From Bradyrhizobium huanghuaihaiense (GTDB taxonomy: Bacteria > Pseudomonadota > Alphaproteobacteria > Rhizobiales > Xanthobacteraceae): 64,000 bases of DNA. The position numbers and the translations under genes were made by a program. Of the stretch, positions 48,531 to 56,843 are shown piece after piece; position 1 is the stretch's first letter; each line of letters starts with the position of its first letter. The stretch spans positions 343,868 to 407,867 of the forward strand of contig NZ_VLLA01000001.1 in assembly GCF_007830635.1 (NCBI RefSeq), written 5' to 3'. The notes under the pieces are model-generated. The model did not search any database. It saw nothing but the letters and a program-made list of their open reading frames with translations, and was not told where the DNA came from.

Positions 48531-49001
48531 CTACTCCCCGATCACCGCATTCAGCCGGTCGCGCAGCGCGACGATCTCGTCCTTCATCGCCACCAGCTCC
48601 GATACCGAGCAGTCCGACGCTGCCAGGATCGACTGCGGCACGCTGCGCGCTTTCTCCTTCAGCGCATGGCCCTGCGACGTCAGCGCGATCAGGACCTGGC
48701 GCTCGTCCTCGCGCGAGCGAGTGCGCTTGACCAGATGGGCAGCCTCGAGGCGCTTCAGCAGCGGCGTCAACGTGCCCGAATCCAGGAACAGCTTTTCGCC
48801 GATCTCCTTGACCGGCACGTCGTCGCGCTCCCACAGCACCAGCATCACCAGATATTGCGGATAGGTCAGGCCGAGCCGGTCGAGCAGCGGCTTGTAGACG
48901 CGGTTGAAGGCGTGCGCGGCGGAATAGACCGCGAAGCAGATCTGGTTGTCGAGCCGCTGTGGGTCGAGGGTCGATAGTTTCCGGGCCATGGAGAATCTCA
49001 C
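48531..49001 (-). CDS. ohrR: Organic hydroperoxide sensor-repressor OhrR (MarR family)
   Basis: 156 aa from GTG 49001, favoured because GGGAGA lies just upstream; an ATG at 48989 gives 152 aa. Winged-helix core: LTYPQYLVMLVLWERDDVPV, EIGEKLFLDSGTLTPLLKRLE, and the wing RSREDERQVLIALTSQG. The reactive cysteine of the OhrR family is Cys22 in DNQICFAVYSA, matching Xanthomonas numbering. Oxidation by organic hydroperoxides releases DNA and derepresses ohr, which is divergent here; a 24-bp palindrome lies between them. Confidence 0.95.
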   Translation of the reverse strand: MRFSMARKLSTLDPQRLDNQICFAVYSAAHAFNRVYKPLLDRLGLTYPQYLVMLVLWERDDVPVKEIGEKLFLDSGTLTPLLKRLEAAHLVKRTRSREDERQVLIALTSQGHALKEKARSVPQSILAASDCSVSELVAMKDEIVALRDRLNAVIGE

Positions 49002-49035
49002 GCGTTTCTCCCATTCTGGGGCCGGCCGGGGGCAT

Positions 49036-49094
49036 ATTCAATTGCGAACAATTAAATGTGAGGCATGCCGAATTAGATTGCGCGCAATCTAATT
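49036..49094. promoter_or_regulatory. OhrR operator region (two sites)
   Basis: A perfect 24-bp palindrome at 49071-49094 with arms AATTAGATTGCG and CGCAATCTAATT, and a weaker relative at about 49039-49056 (CAATTGCGAACAATTA). Both carry AATTG/CAATT-type half-sites typical of MarR/OhrR boxes and lie between the divergent ohrR and ohr starts. Confidence 0.8.
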
Positions 49095-49144
49095 GTCGGC
49101 GATAAAGATCGCACCCCAACCCGGAAAGACCCGAGGAGACGAAA

Positions 49145-49570
49145 ATGTCCGTGAACGTCCTCTACAAGACCAGCGCCAAGGCCACCGGCGGCCGCGACGG
49201 CCATGCTGCGACCCTCGACGGCGCGCTCGACGTCAAGCTGACCACGCCGAAGGAGCTCGGTGGCGGCGGCGGCGCCGGCAACAATCCCGAGCAGCTGTTC
49301 GCGGCCGGTTATGCCGCCTGCTTCATCGGCGCCATGAAGTTCGTGGCCTCGCAGGGCGGCCCGAAGGTTCCGGCCGACGCTTCCGTTACCTCGACCGTCG
49401 GAATCGGCCCGCGCTCGGAAGGCGGATTCGGCCTCGACATCGACCTCGCCGTCTCGCTGCCGGGCCTCGCCCGCGCGGAGGCCGAGGCGCTGGTCGCCAA
49501 GGCCCACCAGGTGTGCCCGTACTCCAATGCCACGCGCGGCAATGTCGACGTTCGCCTGACGGTCGTCTGA
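49145..49570 (+). CDS. ohr: Organic hydroperoxide resistance protein Ohr
   Basis: Thiol peroxidase reducing organic hydroperoxides, using lipoylated proteins as electron donors in characterised members. 141 aa. The peroxidatic Cys59 lies in [14 protein letters not shown] and the resolving Cys124 in [14 protein letters not shown]; Arg in the N-terminal region (GRDGHA) completes the active-site signature. Start ATG follows CGAGGAGAC. Divergent from ohrR. Confidence 0.97.
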   Translation: MSVNVLYKTSAKATGGRDGHAATLDGALDVKLTTPKELGGGGGAGNNPEQLFAAGYAACFIGAMKFVASQGGPKVPADASVTSTVGIGPRSEGGFGLDIDLAVSLPGLARAEAEALVAKAHQVCPYSNATRGNVDVRLTVV

Positions 49571-49751
49571 TCGGCGGTGCGGATTGGCTGGCCCGGGATC
49601 CCCCTCGGGCCGGCCGCTTCCGATTGAATTTGCCATCCCGCGGGACAGACGCGCGGCGGCGCGCATGCGGCTCCACGCGAGGGCCCATTGCTGGCGCAAA
49701 CAAACCTCGCTAGGCCTGTGATCCAACGATCGACACAGGGGAAGCGAAGGC

Positions 49752-50954
49752 ATGACTGAAGCAGCAACGGGCGCAATGAGCGGACTGCGCGTCATCGATC
49801 TCACGCGCGTGCTCGGCGGTCCCTACTGCACCCAGATCCTCGCCGACCATGGCGCCGACGTCATCAAGGTCGAGCCGCCCGCAGGCGACGAGGTGCGCGA
49901 ATGGGGCCCTCCGTTCCACGAGGAGGACGCGGCCTATTTCGTCGGCATCAACCGCAACAAGCGCTCGATCGGCCTCGACCTCGCCTCCGAGGGCGGCCGA
50001 ATCGTGCTGCTGAAGATGCTGGAGACGGCCGACGTCCTGATCGAGAATTTCAAGCCGGGCACGCTGGAGAAATGGGGCATCGGCAACGATGTGCTCAGCA
50101 AGAAATTCCCGCGCCTCGTGCATTGCCGGATCTGCGGCTTCGGCGCCGACGGGCCGCGCGGCGGCAATCCAGGCTATGACGCCATCATCCAGGCCATGAC
50201 CGGCATGATCGCGGCGACCGGCTCGCCCGAGAGCGGGCCGATGCGGATCGGCGTGCCGCTGGTCGACATCACCACGGGCCTTTACGCGGCGATCGGCATC
50301 CTGATGGCGCTGTCCGAGCGGCAGCGTTCGGGCAAGGGCCAGTTCCTGGAGACCACGCTGTACGAGACCGGCCTCGCCATCATGCATCCGCACACCGCGA
50401 ACTATTTCATGCATGGCAAGCCGCCCTCGCTCACCGGCAACGAGCATCCGAACCTCGTGCCCTACGCGATCTTCCCGACCAAGACCGACAACATCTTCAT
50501 CGGCGTCGGCAATGACGGCACCTTCCGCAAGCTCGCCAAGGAGATCGGCAAGCCCGAGCTCGGCACCGATCCGCGCTTTGCCCGCAACAAGGACCGCATC
50601 GCCAACCGCGAGGCGCTGCGCGCCGAGCTTGCCGCGGTGTTCAGCCAGCACGAGGCCGAGCCGCTGTGCAATCGCCTGCTCGCGGCCGGCCTGCCCGCAG
50701 GTCCGGTGCAGAAGATCGACCAGGCGTTGACGAACCCGCACACCATCGCGCGCGGCGATATCATCGAGAAGGACTGGTACAAGGGCGTGGCCTCGCCGAT
50801 CCGGCTCGATCGCAGCAAGCCGAGCCTGCGGCGCGTGCCGCCGAAGTTCAGCCAGCACGCAGCCGAAGTGCTGGGCGAGTTCGGCTACTCCAAGTCCGAG
50901 ATCGACGCGATGGTCGAAAAGGGCACCGTCTGCGGCCCCGAGCGCAAGCGCTGA
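49752..50954 (+). CDS. CaiB/BaiF family (class III) CoA-transferase
   Basis: 400 aa. N-terminal GLRVIDLTRVLGGPYCTQIL and ADVIKVEPPAGDEVREWGPP are the family signatures; KPGTLEKWGIGND and the catalytic Asp in GVPLVDITTGLYAAIGIL follow. Class III enzymes move CoA between acyl groups such as formyl-, oxalyl-, carnitinyl- or succinyl-CoA; the acid is not deducible. No matching decarboxylase or dehydrogenase is adjacent. The 181-bp gap before it shows no gene. Confidence 0.92.
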   Translation: MTEAATGAMSGLRVIDLTRVLGGPYCTQILADHGADVIKVEPPAGDEVREWGPPFHEEDAAYFVGINRNKRSIGLDLASEGGRIVLLKMLETADVLIENFKPGTLEKWGIGNDVLSKKFPRLVHCRICGFGADGPRGGNPGYDAIIQAMTGMIAATGSPESGPMRIGVPLVDITTGLYAAIGILMALSERQRSGKGQFLETTLYETGLAIMHPHTANYFMHGKPPSLTGNEHPNLVPYAIFPTKTDNIFIGVGNDGTFRKLAKEIGKPELGTDPRFARNKDRIANREALRAELAAVFSQHEAEPLCNRLLAAGLPAGPVQKIDQALTNPHTIARGDIIEKDWYKGVASPIRLDRSKPSLRRVPPKFSQHAAEVLGEFGYSKSEIDAMVEKGTVCGPERKR

Positions 50955-50989
50955 GCTGAGACAGAGACCGAGCGGCAGCGCAGCTGCGC

Positions 50990-51110
50990 CCCCCTCTCCC
51001 GCTTGCGGGAGAGGGTCGGGGAGAGGGTGTCGCCACAACGGGACAATCCCCTAGAGGAGAAAGCCCTCACCCGCGCCTTCGGCGCGACCTCTCCCGCAAG
51101 CGGGAGAGGT
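50990..51110. repeat. Intergenic repeat, family C (copy 2), in the 426-bp gap before ugpB
   Basis: Blocks CCCTCTCCCGCTTGCGGGAG, GGGGAGAGGGTGTCGCCACA, ACGGGACAATCCC and ACCTCTCCCGCAAGCGGGAG match the family at 22110-22233 in inverse orientation. The remainder of the gap (51111-51300) holds no gene or clear signal; the Pho-box-like site follows. Confidence 0.85.
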
Positions 51111-51308
51111 TAAGGGCGCCCGGAGCCGCATCCGTTCCACCCCACGTCGCTCCGCGCGACGGCATTCTCCTTATCCGCATCATCCAATGCCGCACTGCGG
51201 CGCGCCCGTGCGCGTGCAGCGCGAACGGCTGCTTCTGGCCGCGGCGCATTCGCCTATTTGACGGCTTCCCTTTTCCAGCGCTTGCCGCTTTCGTTTCGGC
51301 CGCTTACA

Positions 51309-51326
51309 CAGTCATGTGAACGTCAT
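51309..51326 (+). promoter_or_regulatory. Candidate PHO box upstream of ugpBAEC
   Basis: Direct repeat CAGTCAT (51309-51315), GTGA, ACGTCAT (51320-51326): 7-4-7 spacing as in the PhoB consensus CTGTCAT-N4-CTGTCAT, matching 6/7 and 5/7. A short dyad AGCGC-AA-GCGCT (51338-51349) follows. ugpB starts 55 bp downstream of the box. ugp operons are PhoB-controlled in E. coli and rhizobia. Confidence 0.55.
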
Positions 51327-51380
51327 ATGGCGCTGCTAGCGCAAGCGCTTCTTTAGTGACGGGCAAGGGAGGTTTTCTTG

Positions 51381-52697
51381 ATGGCTCTTCGACATTTTGG
51401 CGCGGCGGCTGCTGTTGCACTCGCGGTTGGTCTCGGCGCCTCGCCGGCCCTGGCCGTGACCGAAATCCAGTGGTGGCATGCGATGACCGGCGCCAACAAC
51501 GACGTCATCGTCAAGCTCGCCAACGACTTCAACGCGTCGCAGACCGACTACAAGGTGATCCCGACCTACAAGGGCAACTACCCCGACACGATGAACGCCG
51601 GCATCGCCGCGTTCCGCGCCGGCAACGCCCCGCACATCATGCAGGTGTTCGAAGTCGGCACCGCGACCATGATGGCCGCGACCGGCGCCGTGAAACCGGT
51701 CTACAAGCTGATGGCCGAGACCGGCGAGAAGTTCGATCCGAAGAACTACCTGCCCGCGATCACCGGCTACTACTCGACCTCGAAGGGCGAGATGCTGTCG
51801 TTCCCCTTCAACTCGTCGTCGACCGTCATGTGGGTCAACCTCGACGAGCTGAAGAAAGCCAATGTCGAGATCCCCAAGACCTGGCCTGAAGTGTTCGAGG
51901 CCGGCAAGAAGCTGAAGGCGGCCGGTCACGACACCTGCGGCTTCTCGGGCTCCTGGGTCACCTGGGTCAATCTCGAGCAGCTCTCGGCCTGGCACAACAC
52001 GCCGCTCTCCAGCAAGGCCAACGGTCTCGACGGCTTCGACACCGTGCTCGAATTCAACGGCCCGCTCCAGGTCAAGCATCTCGAGAACCTGGTCGAGCTG
52101 CAGAAGACCAAGGTCTACGACTATGCCGGCCGCACCAACACCGGCGAAGGCCGCTTCACCTCCGGCGAATGCCCGATCTACCTGACCTCCTCGGCGTTCT
52201 TCGGCAACGTCAAGGCGCAGGCCAAGTTCAACTTCACCGCGGTGCCGATGCCGTATTATCCGGACGTCAAGGGCGCGCCGCAGAACTCGATCATCGGTGG
52301 CGCGTCGCTCTGGGTGATGGGCGGCAAGCCGGCCGATGACTACAAGGGCGTCGCGAAATTCCTGACCTTCCTCTCCGACACCGATCGCCAGGTCTACATC
52401 CACAAGGCCTCGGGCTACCTGCCGATCACCAAGGCGGCCTACGCCAAGGCGAAGGAAGAAGGCTTCTACAAGGATCAGCCCTATCTCGAGACCCCGCTGC
52501 TCGAGCTGACCAACAAGGAGCCGACCGAGAATTCGCGCGGCCTGCGCCTCGGCAACATGGTTCAGCTGCGTGACGTCTGGTCGGAGGAAATCGAGCAGGC
52601 GCTGGCCGGCAAGAAGACCGCCAAGCAGGCGCTCGACGCCGCCGTCGAACGCGGCAACACCATGCTGCGGCAGTTCGAAAAGACCGCCGTGAAGTAA
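51381..52697 (+). CDS. ugpB: sn-Glycerol-3-phosphate ABC transporter substrate-binding protein UgpB
   Basis: 438 aa periplasmic binding protein from ATG 51381 (GGGAGG upstream). Signal peptide MALRHFGAAAAVALAVGLG ending ASPALA. The mature N-terminus VTEIQWWHAMTGANNDV is characteristic of UgpB (WWHA block), and the extracellular-solute-binding family 1 pattern AFRAGNAPHIMQVFEVGTAT follows. First gene of ugpB-A-E-C. Confidence 0.95.
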   Translation: MALRHFGAAAAVALAVGLGASPALAVTEIQWWHAMTGANNDVIVKLANDFNASQTDYKVIPTYKGNYPDTMNAGIAAFRAGNAPHIMQVFEVGTATMMAATGAVKPVYKLMAETGEKFDPKNYLPAITGYYSTSKGEMLSFPFNSSSTVMWVNLDELKKANVEIPKTWPEVFEAGKKLKAAGHDTCGFSGSWVTWVNLEQLSAWHNTPLSSKANGLDGFDTVLEFNGPLQVKHLENLVELQKTKVYDYAGRTNTGEGRFTSGECPIYLTSSAFFGNVKAQAKFNFTAVPMPYYPDVKGAPQNSIIGGASLWVMGGKPADDYKGVAKFLTFLSDTDRQVYIHKASGYLPITKAAYAKAKEEGFYKDQPYLETPLLELTNKEPTENSRGLRLGNMVQLRDVWSEEIEQALAGKKTAKQALDAAVERGNTMLRQFEKTAVK

Positions 52698-52745
52698 GGC
52701 GACTGGCGGCAGGCCGGTCACCCGGCCTGCCGCTTCCGGGGCATC

Positions 52746-53627
52746 ATGCAAAAGCAAGCCATTTTCCAGTCAAAGCTGTTGCCCTACGCGCTGGTTGCGC
52801 CGCAGCTCGCGATCGTGCTGATTTTCTTCTATTGGCCGGCGCTGCAGGCCGTGATCCAGTCCTTCCTGCTCCAGGACGCCTTCGGCCTCTCGACGAGCTT
52901 CGTCTGGTTCGACAATTACATCGAGCTGTTCAAGGACCCCGCCTATTTCGAAGCGGTCGTCCGCACCTTCTTCTTCTCGTTCGCGATCGCGATCTCGTCG
53001 CTTTCCTTTGCGCTGCTGCTCGCCGTGATGGCCGACAAGCCGCTGCGCGGCTCGATGCTCTACCGCACGCTGCTGATCTGGCCCTATGCGGTGGCGCCGC
53101 CCGTGGTCGGCGTGCTCTGGATCTTCATGCTGCATCCCTCGCTCGGCGTGATCTCGCGATACTTGCGCGCCGCCGGCATCGACTGGAATCCGCTGCTCGA
53201 CGGCAACCAGGCCGCGGGCCTCATCATCCTCGCCGCCGCGTGGAAGCAGATCTCCTACAATTTCCTGTTCTTCCTCGCCGGACTGCAGGCGATCCCGAAA
53301 AGCGTGTTCGAGGCCGCCGCGATCGACGGCGCGCGCCCGATGCGCAGGTTCTGGACCGTGACCTTCCCGCTGCTGTCGCCGACCATCTTCTTCCTCTTGG
53401 TCGTCAACATCGTCTACGCCTTCTTCGACACCTTCGGCATCATCGACACCATGACCCGCGGCGGTCCCGGCACCTCGACGGTGACGCTGGTCTACAAGGT
53501 CTATTCGGACGGTCTGCTCGGCGGCAATCTCGGCAGCTCGGCGGCGCAATCGGTGGTCCTGATGATCATGGTCATCGTGCTGACGGGCATCCAGTTCCGC
53601 TTCGTCGAACGCAAGGTGACCTACTGA
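52746..53627 (+). CDS. ugpA: Glycerol-3-phosphate ABC transporter permease UgpA
   Basis: 293 aa inner-membrane permease with six predicted helices, for example [20 protein letters not shown] and [18 protein letters not shown] segments. The cytoplasmic EAA loop that docks on the ATPase is visible as [20 protein letters not shown]. Its stop overlaps ugpE (TGATG). Confidence 0.94.
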   Translation: MQKQAIFQSKLLPYALVAPQLAIVLIFFYWPALQAVIQSFLLQDAFGLSTSFVWFDNYIELFKDPAYFEAVVRTFFFSFAIAISSLSFALLLAVMADKPLRGSMLYRTLLIWPYAVAPPVVGVLWIFMLHPSLGVISRYLRAAGIDWNPLLDGNQAAGLIILAAAWKQISYNFLFFLAGLQAIPKSVFEAAAIDGARPMRRFWTVTFPLLSPTIFFLLVVNIVYAFFDTFGIIDTMTRGGPGTSTVTLVYKVYSDGLLGGNLGSSAAQSVVLMIMVIVLTGIQFRFVERKVTY

Positions 53628-54475
53628 TGGTCGAGGACGAGGGCATCAGGCGCTACGTCGCCCATTTCATTCTCTGGATCGGGATCGCGATCGTCGCGTT
53701 CCCGGTCTACATCGCGATCATCGCCTCGACCCAGGACAACGCGCTGATCGCGAACGGGCAGATGTCGCTGCTGCCGGGCGGCCATTTCTTCGAGGTCTAC
53801 TACCAGACCATTTTCGTCGGCACGAGCGGCTCGACCCGCGAGCCCGTCGGCAACATGATGCTCAATTCGCTGGTGATGGCGCTGGCGATCGCGATCGGCA
53901 AGATCGCGATCTCGATCATCTCGGCCTACGCGATCGTGTATTTCCGCTTTCCGTTCCGGATGTCGATCTTCTGGATCATCTTCATCACCCTGATGCTGCC
54001 GGTCGAGGTCCGCATCTATCCGACCTACAAGATCGTCGCCGATCTGCACATGCTCGACAGCTATGCGGGCCTCGCGCTGCCGCTGATCGCCTCCGCCACC
54101 GCGACGCTGCTGTTCCGCCAGTTCTTCATGACCGTGCCGGACGAGCTGTTAGAGGCCTCGCGCATCGACGGCGCCGGCCCCCTGCGCTTCTTCTGGGATA
54201 CGCTCTTGCCGCTGTCGCGCACCAACATGGCGGCGCTGTTCGTGATCCTGTTCATCCTCGGCTGGAATCAATATCTCTGGCCGCTGCTCATCACCACCCG
54301 CGACGACATGCAGACCATCCAGGTCGGCATCCGCAAGATGATCACCACCACCGACGCGCTGACCGAATGGCCGATCGTGATGGCGACCGCCGTGCTGGCC
54401 ATGCTGCCGCCGGTGTTCGTCGTCGTCGCCATGCAGAAACTGTTCGTGCGCGGCCTGGTCGAGACGGAAAAGTAA
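53627..54475 (+). CDS. ugpE: Glycerol-3-phosphate ABC transporter permease UgpE
   Basis: 282 aa from ATG 53627, sharing one base with the ugpA stop. Six helices, starting [20 protein letters not shown]; the EAA loop is [20 protein letters not shown]. The specific UgpE block [20 protein letters not shown] is present. It pairs with UgpA to form the channel. Confidence 0.95.
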   Translation: MVEDEGIRRYVAHFILWIGIAIVAFPVYIAIIASTQDNALIANGQMSLLPGGHFFEVYYQTIFVGTSGSTREPVGNMMLNSLVMALAIAIGKIAISIISAYAIVYFRFPFRMSIFWIIFITLMLPVEVRIYPTYKIVADLHMLDSYAGLALPLIASATATLLFRQFFMTVPDELLEASRIDGAGPLRFFWDTLLPLSRTNMAALFVILFILGWNQYLWPLLITTRDDMQTIQVGIRKMITTTDALTEWPIVMATAVLAMLPPVFVVVAMQKLFVRGLVETEK

Positions 54476-54488
54476 CAAGCGAGTTTCT

Positions 54489-55574
54489 ATGGCTAACGTC
54501 ACCCTGCGCAACGTCCGCAAGACCTACACCGGCGGCTTCGAGGCCATCAAAGGCGTCAACGTCGATGTCGCCGACGGGCAGTTCTGCGTGCTGGTCGGCC
54601 CCTCCGGCTGCGGCAAGTCCACGCTGCTGCGCATGGTCGCGGGTCTCGAGACCGTCACCGGCGGCGAGATCGACATTGGCGGGCGCGTCGTCAACCAGAT
54701 CGAGCCCGCCGATCGCGACATCGCGATGGTGTTCCAGAACTACGCGCTCTATCCGCATATGAGCGTCTACAACAACATGGCTTACGGCCTGCGCAACCGC
54801 GGCATGGCCGAGGCCGAGATCAAGACCCGCGTCGAGGAAGCCGCGCGCGTGCTCGAGCTCTCCGCGATGCTGGAGCGCAAGCCGCGCCAGCTCTCCGGCG
54901 GCCAGCGCCAGCGCGTCGCCATGGGCCGCGCCATCGTGCGCCAGCCGAAGGTGTTTCTGTTCGACGAGCCGCTCTCCAACCTCGACGCAAAGCTGCGCAT
55001 CGCCATGCGCGTCGAGATCCGCAAATTGCAGCGCCGGCTGAACACGACGTCGATCTACGTCACGCATGACCAGCTGGAGGCGATGACGCTCGCCGACGTC
55101 CTCGTCGTGATGAACGGCGGCCAGGTCGAGCAGGTCGGCAATCCCCTCGCAATCTACGAGAAGCCGGCAACCACTTTTGTGGCCTCCTTCATCGGCGCGC
55201 CGCCGATGAATTTGATGTCGACGCGCCCCGACGAGATCAAGTCGCAGCTGGGCGGCGCCGCTGGCGAAGCCGGCATCGTCGGCATCCGCCCGGAGGATTT
55301 TGTCATCACCGACCAGACGCCCGCCGGCGGCGTGGCCTTGCCGCTGACCGTGGAGGCCATCGAGCGCGTCGGCGCCGAGACCTTCGTCTACGGCTCCCGC
55401 GAGCAGGAAGACCAGCGCGTCGCCGCCACCCCGGGCGAGCTGCCGCCCGGCGAGATCATCGTCCGCATCCCCGGAACCGAGGCCCCCGCCATCGGCCAGA
55501 AGATCCGCGTCGCGGCGGTACGCCAAAAGCTGCATTTGTTCAGCGGTGACGGACGGAAGCGGATCGAGGCCTGA
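54489..55574 (+). CDS. ugpC: Glycerol-3-phosphate ABC transporter ATP-binding protein UgpC
   Basis: 361 aa MalK-type ATPase. Walker [12 protein letters not shown] (residues 37-47), Q-loop [21 protein letters not shown] signature [17 protein letters not shown], Walker [13 protein letters not shown]-loop [16 protein letters not shown]. The C-terminal regulatory OB-fold (TOBE) domain runs from about residue 240 ([10 protein letters not shown]). Thirteen bp after ugpE. Confidence 0.95.
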   Translation: MANVTLRNVRKTYTGGFEAIKGVNVDVADGQFCVLVGPSGCGKSTLLRMVAGLETVTGGEIDIGGRVVNQIEPADRDIAMVFQNYALYPHMSVYNNMAYGLRNRGMAEAEIKTRVEEAARVLELSAMLERKPRQLSGGQRQRVAMGRAIVRQPKVFLFDEPLSNLDAKLRIAMRVEIRKLQRRLNTTSIYVTHDQLEAMTLADVLVVMNGGQVEQVGNPLAIYEKPATTFVASFIGAPPMNLMSTRPDEIKSQLGGAAGEAGIVGIRPEDFVITDQTPAGGVALPLTVEAIERVGAETFVYGSREQEDQRVAATPGELPPGEIIVRIPGTEAPAIGQKIRVAAVRQKLHLFSGDGRKRIEA

Positions 55575-55607
55575 CGGCTTCCCGCACCGGCCCTATCAAA
55601 AAAACGC

Positions 55608-55645
55608 GAAAACAACCCCATGCACAGTAGGAGGGGGTCTGTTTT
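55608..55645. other. Interrupted dyad downstream of ugpC
   Basis: GAAAACAACCCC and GGGGGTCTGTTTTC form an imperfect stem around ATGCACAGTAGGA. It could be a weak terminator of the ugp operon or a dispersed motif; the segment AAAACAACCCCATGCACAGT feels familiar from Bradyrhizobium intergenic sequence, but I cannot confirm that. No gene lies between 55575 and 55872. Confidence 0.35.
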
Positions 55646-55775
55646 CATTGGGATAAATCGCCCCGCAAATTCATCATGCCTGCCCGTCTCGGGGCCATGA
55701 CGAATTGTAAGCATTTTGTGCGATGGCAAAGCGGGTGGGGGGCAAAGCGGCCCATCCACAGCCCCCGGCTACATC

Positions 55776-55805
55776 CTTGAACCCACAAGCGGATATGCCC
55801 ATATT
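55776..55805 (+). promoter_or_regulatory. RpoH-type (heat-shock sigma) promoter of hsp20
   Basis: CTTG (55776-55779), 18-bp spacer, CCCATATT (55798-55805). This fits the alphaproteobacterial RpoH pattern CTTG-N17/18-CYTATnT with one mismatch. Predicted start near 55812 would give a leader of about 61 nt containing the ROSE-type hairpin. Confidence 0.6.
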
Positions 55806-55811
55806 GCTGAC

Positions 55812-55875
55812 CAAGGGGCGCCTTGATCGGGCCCCGAAACACCAAAGTCGCTTCGAGAGGACTTTGTAAACTATG
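55812..55875 (+). ncRNA. ROSE-type RNA thermometer in the hsp20 leader
   Basis: The start-proximal hairpin spans 55843-55866 (CAAAGTCGCT...AGGACTTTG). UCGCU pairs with AGGA of the Shine-Dalgarno leaving the middle G (55850) bulged, which is the hallmark UYGCU/AGGA pairing of ROSE elements; six further pairs close the stem (CAAAGU/ACUUUG). A second stem GGGGC (55815-55819)/GCCCC (55831-55835) precedes it. Warming would melt the hairpin and free the ribosome site 11 nt before ATG 55873. Confidence 0.78.
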
Positions 55876-56298
55876 TCTCGTGTTCCCACGTTATCCAGTC
55901 CGTTCCTTCTGGGCTTCGACGAGATCGAGCGCGTGCTCGACCGCGTCGTCAAAGGCGCCGACGGCTACCCTCCCTACAATATCGAGAGGTGTGACCGGTC
56001 GGACGGCCAGCCCGAGCGGTTGCGCATCACGCTGGCGGTCGCCGGATTCACCCGCGACCAACTCGATGTAACCATTGAGGAAAACCAGCTCGTGATCCGC
56101 GGGCGGCAGCAGGACGACAAGTCCCGGCAATACATCCATCGCGGCATCGCCGCGCGCCACTTCCAGCGCACCTTCGTGCTGGCGGAGGGGATGCTGGTGC
56201 TGGGTGCCGATCTGAAGAACGGGCTGTTGTCGGTCGATCTCGCCCGGCCTGAACCGGAGAGGATCGTTAAGACAATCGCTATCAATGAGCACGAATAA
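55873..56298 (+). CDS. Small heat-shock protein Hsp20 (IbpA-like)
   Basis: ATP-independent holdase chaperone. 141 aa. The alpha-crystallin domain occupies about residues 35-130: YNIERCDRSDG...RLRITLAVAGFTRDQLDVTI, then NQLVIRGRQ and the conserved C-terminal A-x-x-x-x-G-L block LKNGLLSVDLARPEPERI. Preceded by a heat-shock promoter and a ROSE hairpin, so it is expected to be induced by heat at transcription and translation. Followed by a DUF1150 gene. Confidence 0.95.
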   Translation: MSRVPTLSSPFLLGFDEIERVLDRVVKGADGYPPYNIERCDRSDGQPERLRITLAVAGFTRDQLDVTIEENQLVIRGRQQDDKSRQYIHRGIAARHFQRTFVLAEGMLVLGADLKNGLLSVDLARPEPERIVKTIAINEHE

Positions 56299-56348
56299 TG
56301 GAACGAGTAGCGGACTCGACCGCTTAGTGTTCCAGAGGAGTCGAGACC

Positions 56349-56621
56349 ATGAGTGAAGGTCACGTTGCGTTCGAATACGAAGCCAAGAATGTCTCTCCGG
56401 AGACGCTGGCAACCCTGGGCGAAGGCCATATCGCCTATGTGAAGCAGATCCGTTCCGAGGACGTGCCGGACCTGTTTCCCGAGGCGCCCAAGATCGCGCC
56501 GGGCCTCAAGCTCTTCGCGCTCCACGCCGCCGACGGCACGCCGATCATGCTGACCGACAGCCGCGAAGCCGCGGTCGCCAACGCCTGGAGCAACGAGCTG
56601 CAAGCGGTGAGCGTGCACTGA
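56349..56621 (+). CDS. DUF1150 family protein
   Basis: 90 aa. The sequence YVKQIRSEDVPDLFPEAP and GTPIMLTDSREAAVANAW matches the small DUF1150 family that in Alphaproteobacteria typically sits right after an hsp20 gene. No catalytic or membrane signature. Ribosome site AGAGGAG lies 11 bp before the ATG. Probably co-transcribed with hsp20 (50-bp gap); a terminator follows. Confidence 0.88.
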   Translation: MSEGHVAFEYEAKNVSPETLATLGEGHIAYVKQIRSEDVPDLFPEAPKIAPGLKLFALHAADGTPIMLTDSREAAVANAWSNELQAVSVH

Positions 56622-56651
56622 GCACAAGCGCGTCGAACGAATAGGGTTTCA

Positions 56652-56688
56652 AACGGGCATGCCTTCACGCGAAGGCGTGCCCGTTTTC
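56652..56688 (+). terminator. Intrinsic terminator after the hsp20-DUF1150 pair
   Basis: 15-bp stem AACGGGCATGCCTTC (56652-56666) / GAAGGCGTGCCCGTT (56671-56685), one G-U pair, ACGC loop, then TTCATTT. Confidence 0.9.
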
Positions 56689-56806
56689 ATTTGAGAGGTG
56701 ATGTTTTCGCGTCGCCATCGCCAGCCAATGGGAATTCGGCGATGTCCCCGCCCGCTTGCGGGGGCGGCCTTGGCTCTTGCGCGCAGGAGACCGTCATCAA
56801 TCCGTG

Positions 56807-56843
56807 ATTTGACATTTCGTTCGTATCTGTCAAATCTGACAAA
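56807..56843 (+). promoter_or_regulatory. Promoter/operator of the tetR-molybdenum hydroxylase operon
   Basis: Perfect 8-bp arms ATTTGACA (56807-56814) and TGTCAAAT (56828-56835), spacer 13 bp, with a further TGACA at 56837-56841. The left arm contains TTGACA, a consensus -35; AAATCT lies 17 bp further on as a weak -10, only 6 bp before the ATG. This suggests autorepression and possibly a leaderless transcript. Confidence 0.55.

Noticed and set aside
49710..51038. 442-codon minus-strand open frame
   Set aside because: Antisense to the CoA-transferase gene; no domain.
52832..53626. Long N-terminal extension of ugpE
   Set aside because: It overlaps ugpA in another frame; the real UgpE begins at the ATG overlapping the ugpA stop.
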